Positions 8,405 through 17,753 of a DNA stretch of 64,000 nucleotides are shown here, one piece after another. The translations under genes and the position numbers were made by a program. Below the pieces are notes generated by a model. That model searched no databases. It saw only the letters and a program-made list of their open reading frames with translations, and was not told where the DNA came from. The number at the start of each line of letters is the position of its first letter. The first letter of the stretch is position 1. Source of the stretch: Actinocrispum wychmicini (GTDB taxonomy: Bacteria > Actinomycetota > Actinomycetes > Mycobacteriales > Pseudonocardiaceae); contig NZ_SLWS01000003.1 in NCBI RefSeq assembly GCF_004345645.1, forward strand, positions 124,001 to 188,000. The letters run 5' to 3'.

Positions 8405-10756
8405 TCAGTACCGGTGTGTTTGCATTTGGGCTCCATGAACCCCGGTAGGTCCACCAGGCTCGGGAGTGTCCCCAGCACCCAGTTCGCCGTTGGCGCGCTG
8501 CCGCGCTTCGGCCAACGTGACGCGCGTATGTCGCGTGTCGGGGTGTTCGGATCCCTGCGAACCGCACTGCTCGTCAAGAAGCTGTTCGAGCTCGGTCACG
8601 GCCGCCAGATCGCCGGCTTCGATCCGCCAGCGGGCGAGGTCACATCGGGTGGACAAGGTGTCCGAATGCTCAGGTCCCAGTGATCCGCGCTGGTCGTGGA
8701 GGAGTTGTTCGAGCTCGGCCACGGCCGCCGCCGGATCACCGGCTCGGCCCAGCCAGCTGGCGAGATGGATCCGGACCGCGAAGGCCCCAGGGTGGTACGG
8801 ACCAACCAACCGCTGTACGTCGTCGAGCAGTTCCTGGAGTCCGGACACGGCCGCGGCTGGGTCGCCGGCCGTACCGCGAGCGCGAGCCAGCAGTCCGCGA
8901 GTTGTGAGCGTGCTTTCGTGGTGCGGCCCCAGGACGCGGAGTCGATCGGCGAGCAACTGTTCGAACGCGGCGACAGCGCCTGCCATGTCACCGGCCTCAC
9001 CTCGGCACCAGGCCAGGTGGCTGCGGGACACCATGGTCTCCGGATGGTCGGGTCCGAACAGCCGGAGGTTGTCGCTGAGCAAGGCGGTGAAACCGGCTAT
9101 CGCGCCTGGTAGGTCACCGCCGACACCGCGCCGGAAGGCAAGCAGGTGGCGGGTGGCCAGTGTTTCGGCATGATCAGGGCCGAGGGCCTGGGTCGCGTCG
9201 GCGAGCAGATGTTCCAGGGCGAGCACGGCCGCGTTGAACTCCGCGGTCGCGCTGTGCACGTCGATCAGGTCGCGGCGAGCACACAAAGCCCTGGGATGGC
9301 CCGGTCCAAACCGTTGCTCGGCAACGTCGTGTAGGTGCTGGAAACGATCGATGGCGGTGGTGGTCAACCTGCTGGCGCGATAGCTCGCGGCGACGCGGCA
9401 GAGCACCTGGTGCAACTCGGGAGTCCACAGTCGATCGCCAGCGTGGCGGTGGACAGTGTCAGTGTTCGCGCGGAGCGCTTGAACCAAAGTCGTGTCTTGT
9501 TCGAACGCCGGCCACACTTCCAGCAACGCGTCCGCGGCGAGGTGGCTGAGCGACTGCAGGCGATGGTCGGCGAGCTTCTCCCGAGTCGCCCGTTGCACCA
9601 ACGCGTGGACGCGAACCGCCGAATGCGGGCTGGTCATGTCGACGGTCGCCAGGCTCAACCGGTGCAGGCACTGCAACGCGCTGCGGATCTGCTCGACGCC
9701 GGCGGGATCGTCCACCGTGCCCAGACTGGACGCGACCGCTTTCGAGGTGAACACGCCGACCGGAACACCGTTGGGGTCCATCAGGCTGGCCAACTCCAGG
9801 ATCGGCCGAGCCATCCCGGCAGGACGCAGCGAGTCGGCCCGGTGAATCGACAGTGACCAGGTCGCCGCCATCGTCGCGCGGTGGCTGTCGGGCAGCGCGT
9901 CTGGTTCAGGGACGAGGTCGGCCAACGCGTGACGCTGGTCGGCCAGGCGGGCCCGGTACTCGCCGAAACCGATGTCCTCATCCACGATGTAGGCAGCGGC
10001 TTGGGCCAGCGCCAACGGCAGATGCCCCAGGTCGTCGGCCAACAAGTCCGCTGCACGGGTTCCGGGCGCGGTGTCGAGTTTCGCGGCGAGGTACGCGGCG
10101 GACTCCGCTGAGGTGAACACCCCGACGTCGACGAGACGACGGCCGTGCCCGGCGAGCGCGGCATCCCGGCGGCGGGTAGTCACCAGGACTCGGCCTGAGG
10201 CGGTCCGGGGCGGCCAGAACCGGTCGAGGTCGGTCGGGGCCTGCACGTCGTCCAGCACGATCAACCACCGCACCGTGCTTTCGGCCAGCCAGACCAGAAA
10301 CCGCTCTGCCCCCTGATCGGCGTCCGGTGACCAGGTCCCGGTGAGTTCCGCGGCGACGTCGACGTAGGCCGACGCGATCGCCGCGCGGGAATCAGCCGCG
10401 ACCCACACCAGCAAGTCGACCGCCTGCTCGGTCCACATCCGTTCCGCGTACGCGGCAGCGAGCTGTGTCTTGCCGACGCCGCCCAGACCGAAGACCACCG
10501 CACATGTCGGGTCACCTGCCGCCATGTCACCCCGCCCGGCATCGGGCAGCAACTCAGTCTCGGCGCGACTTTGGAAGCAGTGGGCGAGCGGTGGCACCAC
10601 CCCGAACCGCCGCGGCCACCTGCGCGCCGCTTGCCCGCCCGCACTGGAGGCGGCCGGACCCGTCACCGTGACGTGTCCGATGTGGTGGGCCTGTACAACA
10701 CCGCCGCGCACGGCGCCGCTCATCACATTCCGCGTGTCACTGTCGCCCTGAGCCAT
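8405..10756 (-). CDS. NB-ARC ATPase with tetratricopeptide repeats (STAND protein)
   Basis: The 783-residue protein has a short N-terminal segment, then an NB-ARC switch: FGLGGVGKTQLA is the P-loop near residue 90, WLIVLDDVQ the Walker B strand near 165, VLVTTRRRDAAL the sensor and LGHLPLALAQAA the GLPL-like motif. From about residue 470 come at least six 42-residue repeats of the TPR type carrying LGPDHPET-like turns. STAND proteins of this shape act as molecular switches: the repeats sense a signal and the ATPase oligomerises. No effector domain is visible, so it may act through a partner, possibly the small membrane protein encoded just upstream on the same strand. It converges on the AraC gene with only 22 bp between. 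Confidence 0.87.
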   Translation of the reverse strand: MAQGDSDTRNVMSGAVRGGVVQAHHIGHVTVTGPAASSAGGQAARRWPRRFGVVPPLAHCFQSRAETELLPDAGRGDMAAGDPTCAVVFGLGGVGKTQLAAAYAERMWTEQAVDLLVWVAADSRAAIASAYVDVAAELTGTWSPDADQGAERFLVWLAESTVRWLIVLDDVQAPTDLDRFWPPRTASGRVLVTTRRRDAALAGHGRRLVDVGVFTSAESAAYLAAKLDTAPGTRAADLLADDLGHLPLALAQAAAYIVDEDIGFGEYRARLADQRHALADLVPEPDALPDSHRATMAATWSLSIHRADSLRPAGMARPILELASLMDPNGVPVGVFTSKAVASSLGTVDDPAGVEQIRSALQCLHRLSLATVDMTSPHSAVRVHALVQRATREKLADHRLQSLSHLAADALLEVWPAFEQDTTLVQALRANTDTVHRHAGDRLWTPELHQVLCRVAASYRASRLTTTAIDRFQHLHDVAEQRFGPGHPRALCARRDLIDVHSATAEFNAAVLALEHLLADATQALGPDHAETLATRHLLAFRRGVGGDLPGAIAGFTALLSDNLRLFGPDHPETMVSRSHLAWCRGEAGDMAGAVAAFEQLLADRLRVLGPHHESTLTTRGLLARARGTAGDPAAAVSGLQELLDDVQRLVGPYHPGAFAVRIHLASWLGRAGDPAAAVAELEQLLHDQRGSLGPEHSDTLSTRCDLARWRIEAGDLAAVTELEQLLDEQCGSQGSEHPDTRHTRVTLAEARQRANGELGAGDTPEPGGPTGVHGAQMQTHRY

Positions 10757-10819
10757 GGTCAGCTGCCCGTCGGTGACAGGCGGAAGCCGTTGCCCGGTAC
10801 GGACATCTTCGCTCCTTGC

Positions 10820-11134
10820 TCAGTTCGGGTACAACAGGCTGACGATCCACTGGCCGAGGTTCACGCCGGCGTCCGGGATCAACGCCAGGCACAGCACCGC
10901 GACCGCGACGGCCACGGCGGCGAGCCGGACCATCCTGGACGGTGTGGTCCGGCGCTTTCCGGGCCAGATGATCAGGAGTGCGAGGGTGAGCGTCACGGCG
11001 AGCGCCAACGCGTCACGGACCCACTCCAGAACTGCGGTCATCGCCTCATCCACTGTCGCATCGCGACGAACCTGCTCGATCACCTCCAGCGTGCCCACCG
11101 CGCGATGCGGAAACCAGGCCAGGTACTTGCCCAA
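10820..11134 (-). CDS. small two-helix membrane protein
   Basis: The frame gives 104 residues with two hydrophobic segments (about 42-58 and 70-86) joined by a basic loop (WPGKRRTTPSR). The start is uncertain: TTG at 11134 is used here, but in-frame GTG and ATG codons lie further in. It sits 63 bp upstream of the NB-ARC/TPR gene on the same strand, and its start nearly abuts that of a second NB-ARC/TPR gene on the other strand. No family recognised; a membrane partner or effector of one of the flanking STAND proteins is a guess from position. Confidence 0.5.
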   Translation of the reverse strand: MGKYLAWFPHRAVGTLEVIEQVRRDATVDEAMTAVLEWVRDALALAVTLTLALLIIWPGKRRTTPSRMVRLAAVAVAVAVLCLALIPDAGVNLGQWIVSLLYPN

Positions 11135-11175
11135 TTAGTGGTCACCGGGTGGCCCGCCGGGCATACAGTGAATAC

Positions 11176-13614
11176 GTGACGACCGACCCACCGCCGTCCG
11201 TTGAGCAGGTCGCTTTCGAACTGAAACGGATGCGACAACGGCTCGGTCTTGGCCACCCCGCTGTTGTGCTGGAGCTTTCCGGGCCGGTGCGGAGGCATCT
11301 TCTGGGCGCGGGAACATCGGACCATGGCGACGCCTCGGATGTCGTTCTTCTGGTCACGGCGCTGCGCGACGCCGTCGAAGAGTTGGGCGACCATGAGCGT
11401 CTTTTCATGTCGGTCGACTTCAATCTTGTCGCCGAACACAGTTATCCGACGCTGACCGAACGTCGGGAATCACTGGCGCGTCACATCAAGTGCGCCATGA
11501 AGACCGTGCGCCGGCACGCCGATCGGGCCCTTGAGTCATTGGCTGTCGTGCTGGTGTCGTCGCGGGAGCGTGGTTCGTCGAGCGCCGAAAATGTGGGCGA
11601 TGACGAGGGTGTCCCGTTGCCGTGGCAATTGTTGCCGGCGCCTACCCAATTCACGGATCGGGCCGGTGACCTCGCCGAACTGGACCGTCTGGCGACCGAG
11701 GGTGGCCGGCAGCGGGCGCTGATCGTGATCACCGGACCGGGTGGGGTGGGCAAGACCGCCCTGGCGTCGCAGTGGCTGCACAGCAGGTCGCAGCTGTTCC
11801 CGGACGGTGTCCTGCAGGCCGACCTGGACGCGTTCACACCGGGCGGACCGGTCGCCGCGGGATCTGTGCTGTGCGGTTTCCTCCGTGCGCTGGGGATCGC
11901 GTCCGAACGGATCCCGGCGGACGTGCCGGAGCAGGCGAAGCTGTTCCGGTCGCTCACCGCCGGCAAGGCACTGGGCGTGCTTCTCGACGATGCCGCGTCC
12001 GCCGCGCAGGTCCGGCCGTTGCTGCCGGCGTCCTCGGCCAGCGTGACCGTGGTGACCAGCCGCAGACGGCTTGGCGGTCTGGTCACGCAAGGCGCGCGCC
12101 TGATTGTCCTCGAACCGTTGGGGGAGCCGGCCGCGATCGAGCTGTTGACGCGGTCCGTCGGTGGATCCCGGGTGGCGAACGAGCCGGACGCCGCACGTGC
12201 CCTGGTCGAAATGTGCGGTGGCATGCCGATCGCGGTGTGCGTGGCCGCCGCCCGGCTGGTGGTCCAGCCGAGGCGCTCGATCGCGCTCGCCGTCGACGAC
12301 CTCGCCGACCAACGGCGGCGGCTGGCGAGGCTGGCGGTCAACGGCGACGTCTCCGTCGAAGCGACCTTCGACCTGTCCTACCGGGAGCTGCCCGAGCAAC
12401 CGGCCGCGCTGTACCGGATGCTCGCGCTCCATCCGGGCGCCGAGTTCGGTACCGGGGTCGCCGCGGCGGCCGTGGACACCACACCGGAGGAGGCCAAGGA
12501 CCTGCTTTCCGTGCTGGTGGACATGAACATGCTGCTCGACGTGGGAGCGGACCGGTTCAAGTTCCACGACCTGATCCGGCTGCACGCCCGATCCCAGGGT
12601 GATCGCGGCGACTCGGCACCGGCGCGGGAGCAGGCCGCCCGGCGGATGCTGGACTGGTATCTGCGCACCGCGATGTCGGCGAACGTCGTCGTGATCCCGT
12701 TACGGTGGCACATCGGTTCCGGCTACCAGGAGGCGTACCAGCGCCCGCCGGCCTTCGGCGGCGCGAAGGAGGCGATGGCCTGGCTGGAGCTCGAACGCGC
12801 CAACCTCCTCGCGGCCGTTCGGCTCGCGGCCGGCAACGGCTGGCACGAGTGGACCTGGCAGATGTGCGAGGCGTTGTGGGAGTTGTTCCTGTACCGAAAG
12901 CACTACGGCGACTGGATCTGGTCCCACGAGGTCGGCGTCGCCGCCGCGGTGCGATGTGCCGACCACGCCGCCGAATCCCGCCTGCGGTACCAGCTGGGCC
13001 GCGGCTATCTGGAGCTGCGACGGTTCGACGAGGCGACCTACGAGACCGAACTCGCCGTGCGCCGCGCCCAGGCAGGCGGTCACCACCGCAACGAGTCGGC
13101 CGCGTTGGAGCAGTTGGGCATGGCGGCCAACGGGCAGGGCCAGCCGGACAAGGCGATCGAGTACTTCCGACGGTCCCTGGCCATCGAACGGGCGCTGGGC
13201 ATCCGCCGCGGCGTGGCGTTGCGGCTGCGCCGGATCGGGATGACCCTGACCGACGTCGGCCGGTACGACGAAGCCGTCGAGCACTTGGCGGACGCGCGGG
13301 ATCTGTTCGTGGAACTGGCTGACTCACCAGGTGAGGCGGAGACGCTGCGACATCTCGCGGCCGTGTACACCCGGATGGGCCGGCTGGACGTCGCGCTGAC
13401 CCACCTGCGGGCCGCGTTGCCGATCATGGCACTGTCCGGTTCGGACGTTTACCACGCGCAGGTTCTCGCGGCCCTGGGCGATGTCAGCGACCAGCTCGGT
13501 GACGGCGCCGCCCGCGGGTACTTCCGGCAGGCCCTGGACCTGGCCGAGTACACCGGCGGGCCGGAGGTCGACCGGCTCCGCGCCAGGCTGGCCGCCTACC
13601 AGGCCACCGGGTGA
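11176..13614 (+). CDS. NB-ARC ATPase with TPR domain, AfsR-like without SARP domain
   Basis: About 812 residues. A helical N-terminal region of about 130 residues with no motif I recognise precedes an NB-ARC domain: ITGPGGVGKTALASQWL (P-loop), LGVLLDDAAS (Walker B), VTVVTSRRRLGGL and MCGGMPIAVCVAAA. The winged-helix part contains FKFHDLIRLHAR. TPR-like helices fill the last 230 residues (QPDKAIEYFRRSLAIERALG). The layout matches the middle and end of AfsR-type regulators but lacks their DNA-binding domain. I prefer GTG 11176; GTG 11149 would leave only 14 bp to the divergent gene. Its end overlaps the convergent GT-B gene by 19 bases. Confidence 0.83.
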   Translation: MTTDPPPSVEQVAFELKRMRQRLGLGHPAVVLELSGPVRRHLLGAGTSDHGDASDVVLLVTALRDAVEELGDHERLFMSVDFNLVAEHSYPTLTERRESLARHIKCAMKTVRRHADRALESLAVVLVSSRERGSSSAENVGDDEGVPLPWQLLPAPTQFTDRAGDLAELDRLATEGGRQRALIVITGPGGVGKTALASQWLHSRSQLFPDGVLQADLDAFTPGGPVAAGSVLCGFLRALGIASERIPADVPEQAKLFRSLTAGKALGVLLDDAASAAQVRPLLPASSASVTVVTSRRRLGGLVTQGARLIVLEPLGEPAAIELLTRSVGGSRVANEPDAARALVEMCGGMPIAVCVAAARLVVQPRRSIALAVDDLADQRRRLARLAVNGDVSVEATFDLSYRELPEQPAALYRMLALHPGAEFGTGVAAAAVDTTPEEAKDLLSVLVDMNMLLDVGADRFKFHDLIRLHARSQGDRGDSAPAREQAARRMLDWYLRTAMSANVVVIPLRWHIGSGYQEAYQRPPAFGGAKEAMAWLELERANLLAAVRLAAGNGWHEWTWQMCEALWELFLYRKHYGDWIWSHEVGVAAAVRCADHAAESRLRYQLGRGYLELRRFDEATYETELAVRRAQAGGHHRNESAALEQLGMAANGQGQPDKAIEYFRRSLAIERALGIRRGVALRLRRIGMTLTDVGRYDEAVEHLADARDLFVELADSPGEAETLRHLAAVYTRMGRLDVALTHLRAALPIMALSGSDVYHAQVLAALGDVSDQLGDGAARGYFRQALDLAEYTGGPEVDRLRARLAAYQATG

Positions 13615-14798
13615 GGCAGTGACACGGCCGCGGTGTGCACTTCGCGGGCCGGTTCGGACAGGCCGAGCAGCCGGTACATGGTGCGGCGCAGGATGCGTCC
13701 GGCCCGGCCGGGCTCGGATGTCAACAGGTCGGCGATCCCCGAGCGTCGGGTGTGGTCGACGGCGTCGCGCACCTGGGGGAGTAGCGGACGGTCCAGCCGG
13801 AACCCCGGTGCGGTCCGCCTGACCGCCGCGGCCGGACTGCCGGGCAGGTAGTCGTCGTCCGGTGTGGCCGCGAGGAGCACCGGCCGGTGGATGGCCGCCG
13901 CGTACTGGGTGACCGAACCGTAGTCACCGATGACCAGGTCGGCCGCGACGAGCGCGGCCCGCCAGCCGTCCTCGGGCGGCACCAGCACCAGTCCGGCCCG
14001 CACACTGTCGGCCAGCCACGCCCGTACCTGCCAGGCTCCGTGGTTGCACCAGATGTTCGGGTGCAGCAACGCGACGACCCGGTAGTCCGCCGACGGCAGC
14101 TCCGCCATCAACCGCTCGAACAGGTCCGGATGCCGGCCGAACGCCGACTGTGAGGTCCACGTCGAGCTGACGACCACGGTTCGCTGGCCGGCGGACACGC
14201 CGAGGGCGGCGCGGTAGCTGTCGCGGAAAGGCACACTGGCGACGAGCCGGTCGAGGGCGATGTCACCGGCGACAACGGCGCGGTCGACGGCTTCCGGACA
14301 CCACTCGCGCAGCACCGCCCGCTCCCACTCGTGGGTCAGGACGATCGCCGCCGGCCGGACCGCGCCGTCGCGCATCAGGAACTGCCGGTCCAGGCCGGCC
14401 ACCGGCTGAACGTGTCCGGATCGCCGCGGCCGGAACCGGTACTGCGCGAACCCGCCGCCGTGGGGCACGTACAGCACAGGTCCGCGGACGTCGAAAACGC
14501 CCAGGCTGCCGGCCGCCAGAACCAGGTCGAACCCGGTCTGGGTGGCCTGATGCCACGGCAGCAGAACGCCGCCTTGCGCGACGACCAGTTCCGCCGCGCC
14601 CCGCCAGGTGGCCAAGGTCGACGGAACGGTGAAGACCACCTGTACGCGCTTGTCACCCTCGAACAACCGCAGCAGGTCCAGCAGTCTCGTACCCGCGACC
14701 AGGTGCGGCACCAGCACCAGCACATTGCGAAGACCGCTGCGGGTAACCGTCGCGTCCGAGCCCATCCCGACCGGTCCACGCACCCATTGTTCCGCCAT
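13596..14798 (-). CDS. GT-B-fold protein, CDP-glycerol glycerophosphotransferase-like
   Basis: The start is the ATG at 14798 because AAGGTGG lies just upstream; the frame continues 54 bases further without a better site. The 400-residue product has a two-domain GT-B look: VLVLVPHLVAGTRLLDLL at the N-terminus, LYVPHGGGFAQYRF mid-protein, VVVSSTWTSQSAFG opening the second domain, and ADLVIGDYGSVTQYAA, the donor-site turn seen in teichoic-acid glycerophosphotransferases. Its substrate is unknown. It lies among STAND genes instead of the glycan operons and overlaps the convergent NB-ARC gene at the stop. Confidence 0.65.
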   Translation of the reverse strand: MAEQWVRGPVGMGSDATVTRSGLRNVLVLVPHLVAGTRLLDLLRLFEGDKRVQVVFTVPSTLATWRGAAELVVAQGGVLLPWHQATQTGFDLVLAAGSLGVFDVRGPVLYVPHGGGFAQYRFRPRRSGHVQPVAGLDRQFLMRDGAVRPAAIVLTHEWERAVLREWCPEAVDRAVVAGDIALDRLVASVPFRDSYRAALGVSAGQRTVVVSSTWTSQSAFGRHPDLFERLMAELPSADYRVVALLHPNIWCNHGAWQVRAWLADSVRAGLVLVPPEDGWRAALVAADLVIGDYGSVTQYAAAIHRPVLLAATPDDDYLPGSPAAAVRRTAPGFRLDRPLLPQVRDAVDHTRRSGIADLLTSEPGRAGRILRRTMYRLLGLSEPAREVHTAAVSLPHPVAW

Positions 14799-14854
14799 CG
14801 CTCGCCACCTTTTCCGATCACGACCATGTGTGGCGGTGAATCTGCGGTGCACGG

Positions 14855-14930
14855 GTGGAAGATCAGCTGGACGATCGACTGGAAGATCGACTGCATCACT
14901 CGAACGGATGTAGGCGGTTCACTCGAATGG
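14855..14930 (+). promoter_or_regulatory. direct-repeat array upstream of the SARP-NACHT gene
   Basis: Three 12-base units stand head to tail at 14855-14890 (GTGGAAGATCAG, CTGGACGATCGA, CTGGAAGATCGA). Just downstream TCACTCGAACGG at 14896 recurs as TCACTCGAATGG at 14919, 23 bases apart. SARP-family regulators are known to bind direct repeats spaced by about one or two helical turns, and the gene beginning at 14990 carries a SARP-like DNA-binding domain, so an autoregulatory site is plausible. Binding is inferred, not shown. Confidence 0.5.
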
Positions 14931-14989
14931 GACGGCCGGGTGTGGTTAGGTGAGTTTTCAGACCGGCTGTCGGGATAACGGGTGCGCGC

Positions 14990-17701
14990 ATGGAATTCCG
15001 GGTCTTCGGGCAGGTCGAAGGACGGGACGACGCGGGCTTGTCGGTCGCGATATCGCCCACCGGCCGGGCCATTCTCGCGGTTCTCCTGCTTCACCTGGGT
15101 CAGCCGATCACCACCGAGCGGCTCATCACGCTGGTCTGGGACAAACCGTGCAATGCCGACACGTTCTACCGGCACGTCACCGAATTGCGCAGATCCTTGG
15201 CGGATGTCTTCGGTGCCGCCGCGAGGCTGCCGCGAAGCAAGAACAGCGCCCTCCAATTGGACCTGACCGAGGAAGCGGTCGACTACCACAGGTTCAGGAA
15301 CCATTTCCAAGCCGGCAAGATCGCGTTCACCAAGAAGGAGTTCCGCGCCGCGCTGACCGAACTTCGGCAGGCGATGCGACAGTGCCAAGGACATCCGCTG
15401 ACCGGGGTTTCGGCCAGTGACGGAATGGCCAACCTCCGGGTCCGGCTGGACGGCGAGCGGCAGAACGCCTGCCAACTGCTCATCAACACTCTGTTGACGT
15501 TGGGCCGGTATTCGGACGCGCTCGCTGAGATCGACTTCTACCGGACGCAGTGGCGGCACGACGAATTCCTGGCCGCCGCGCGCGAACGGGCCGCGGCCGG
15601 CCGTGGGCAGGAGGTCGTCGCGGGAAACGTGATCTCGAAAGCCCGGTCCGTCGTCCGGCCGGTCCGCCGGTTCATCGCCGGTGACGCGGGCGAGGCGAGC
15701 CTCGACGCCGCCGCCGGACAACTCGCCGACGCGGTCCGGCGCCAGTGGGAACACGAGGAGGCGCTGCGGCGGATCCACGACCCGTTCCCGCTGCCGGTGC
15801 GCTGGCACACCGCGCCCGCGGAACTCACCGACCACTGGGCCAACGTCGCCCGCGCCTCGGCCACCACGCTCGCCGACCCGTTCGCGGAAGGCGACCTTGA
15901 CCAGGTCGCCGACATGCTCCGCGAGGTTCGGCGGCTGGTCGTCCTGGGTCGCGCCGGGTCGGGCAAGACCATTCTGGTCATGCGGCTGGTGCTCAAACTG
16001 CTGGCGAGTCCGGACACCGACCTGGTGCCGGTCATCTTCAGCCTCGGCTCGTGGAACCCGGCCGAGGTCTCGATGCGCGACTGGCTCGCCGACCAGCTCA
16101 GCCGCGACCATCCCGGCCTCGCCGCGCGGGGGCCGGACAACATCACGCTGGCCGCCGCGCTGGTGCGGGACGGCCGGATACTGCCCGTCCTGGACGGGTT
16201 CGACGAGATCGCCGACGGCCTGCACGGCGCCGCGCTGAGGTCGTTGAACACGCTCACCACGCCGCTCGTGCTGACCAGCCGGACGGCCGAGTTCGAAGCC
16301 GCGATCACCGCCACGGACGTCCTCACCAACGCCGCCGGCATCGAGCTCGACGAGCTCACCCTGCGGGACCTGACGGCGTATCTGCCCAGAACCACGACCA
16401 GGACGGCACTCCGCGACGGCGAGACCACCCCGATCTGGGATCCGGTCCTGGCCCGGCTGGACAGCGCCGGGGACCTCAAGAAGGTGCTCAGCACGCCGCT
16501 GATGGTCGGCCTCGCGCGGGCGATCTACAGCGACACCCGCGAGCACGATCCGGTGGAGCTCCTGGACACCGGCCGGTTCGGCACGGCGGACGCGGTGGAG
16601 GCCCACCTGCTCAACGCGTTCGTCCCCGCTGTCTACCGCCACCCGCCGCTCGACCGGGACCGCCGCCGGTACCGGCGCTGGGACCCGGACCTGGCCCACC
16701 AGTGGCTGCACCAGCTGGCGCGGCAGCTGAACCGGCTGGGGACCAGGGATCTGTTGTGGTGGCAGTTGGGCCGGACCGTGCCACGGGTGGTCACCTTGGC
16801 CGCCTTCGCCGCGGTGGGCGCCCTGGCGGCGAGTCTCACCGGGATGCTCTTCACCATGGGCCTGGAGTTCCTGCTCACCTTCGGGCTGGTGGCCGGCCTG
16901 ATGTACGGCCTCAGCTACGGGCTCGTCCCAGGGCTGCTGGTCGGTGTCACGTTCACGTTCCTGGGTGGCGCGGCGTCCCGGCTGACGGGTGTGCTGGCCA
17001 TCGGCTTCGGGGTCAGGGTCGCCGCGGGCATCGTGTTCTCGCTCGCGGTGGGCGTGCTGTTCGGGGCGTTGGTCACCAAGGAGCCCGAGCCGCAGTCGAT
17101 CAAGTTCCGGGTGCGTGGCCGGCTGCCGGAGATCACCCGCCGGGTGCTCGTCGGCCTCGCCGTCGGCCCGCTTGTCGGGGTCACGTTCGGCGTGGCGTTC
17201 GACCTCGCCGGCGGGCCCTCGGCCGAACTCGGCACGGCGATCACCGGGGGAATCGCGGGCGGGCTGATCGCGGGCCCGATGGTCGGGCTGATCGGCGGCC
17301 TCGCGGTGGCGGTCGACATCAGGACCGCCATCAGTCCCGCTGACCTGCTCAAGAGCAGCCGCACCAACGCGGTTGTCCAGTCGGTGGCGATCGGGCTGGT
17401 GTTCGGTGCGGCGTTCGGGGTCGCGTTCGAGGTGATGACCGGACAGGCGGCGAGTCTGGCCACGGGGCCGGCGGTCGGGTTGGTCGCCGGCGTGGTGGTG
17501 GGCCTCGGGATGACGGCGTGGGGACGGTGGGTGCTGGTCGCTCGCGTCTGGTTCTCGTTGACCAACAAGCAACCCTGGGTGATGATCGCCTTCCTCGAGG
17601 ACGCCCACCGGCGCGGAGTGCTGCGCCAGGCCGGCGCCGTCTACCAGTTCCGCCATGCCCGACTGCAGGATCATCTGGCGTCGGTCACGCTGGGCGGCTG
17701 A
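14990..17701 (+). CDS. SARP-like DNA-binding / NACHT NTPase / transmembrane fusion protein
   Basis: This 903-residue protein joins three parts rarely seen together. Residues 1-95 are a winged-helix OmpR/SARP-type domain (EFRVFGQVEG, FYRHVTELRRSLADVFG), followed by a BTAD-like helical region to about 205. Around residue 320 VVLGRAGSGKTIL is a P-loop, and ILPVLDGFDEIADG near 400 is the NACHT-type Walker B with DGFDE; PLVLTSRTAEF follows. From about 600 to 850 many Gly-rich hydrophobic helices form a membrane domain. The tail FRHARLQDHLASV is the usual end of NACHT membrane proteins. A regulator of this design could report a membrane or ligand signal directly to DNA. It may control the NRPS cluster, but that is only proximity. 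Confidence 0.85.
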   Translation: MEFRVFGQVEGRDDAGLSVAISPTGRAILAVLLLHLGQPITTERLITLVWDKPCNADTFYRHVTELRRSLADVFGAAARLPRSKNSALQLDLTEEAVDYHRFRNHFQAGKIAFTKKEFRAALTELRQAMRQCQGHPLTGVSASDGMANLRVRLDGERQNACQLLINTLLTLGRYSDALAEIDFYRTQWRHDEFLAAARERAAAGRGQEVVAGNVISKARSVVRPVRRFIAGDAGEASLDAAAGQLADAVRRQWEHEEALRRIHDPFPLPVRWHTAPAELTDHWANVARASATTLADPFAEGDLDQVADMLREVRRLVVLGRAGSGKTILVMRLVLKLLASPDTDLVPVIFSLGSWNPAEVSMRDWLADQLSRDHPGLAARGPDNITLAAALVRDGRILPVLDGFDEIADGLHGAALRSLNTLTTPLVLTSRTAEFEAAITATDVLTNAAGIELDELTLRDLTAYLPRTTTRTALRDGETTPIWDPVLARLDSAGDLKKVLSTPLMVGLARAIYSDTREHDPVELLDTGRFGTADAVEAHLLNAFVPAVYRHPPLDRDRRRYRRWDPDLAHQWLHQLARQLNRLGTRDLLWWQLGRTVPRVVTLAAFAAVGALAASLTGMLFTMGLEFLLTFGLVAGLMYGLSYGLVPGLLVGVTFTFLGGAASRLTGVLAIGFGVRVAAGIVFSLAVGVLFGALVTKEPEPQSIKFRVRGRLPEITRRVLVGLAVGPLVGVTFGVAFDLAGGPSAELGTAITGGIAGGLIAGPMVGLIGGLAVAVDIRTAISPADLLKSSRTNAVVQSVAIGLVFGAAFGVAFEVMTGQAASLATGPAVGLVAGVVVGLGMTAWGRWVLVARVWFSLTNKQPWVMIAFLEDAHRRGVLRQAGAVYQFRHARLQDHLASVTLGG

Positions 17702-17753
17702 GGCGGCCGGAAAGGTCAAGACTGTTCTTTGGCGAAGTCGCCAGGCACGCTCG

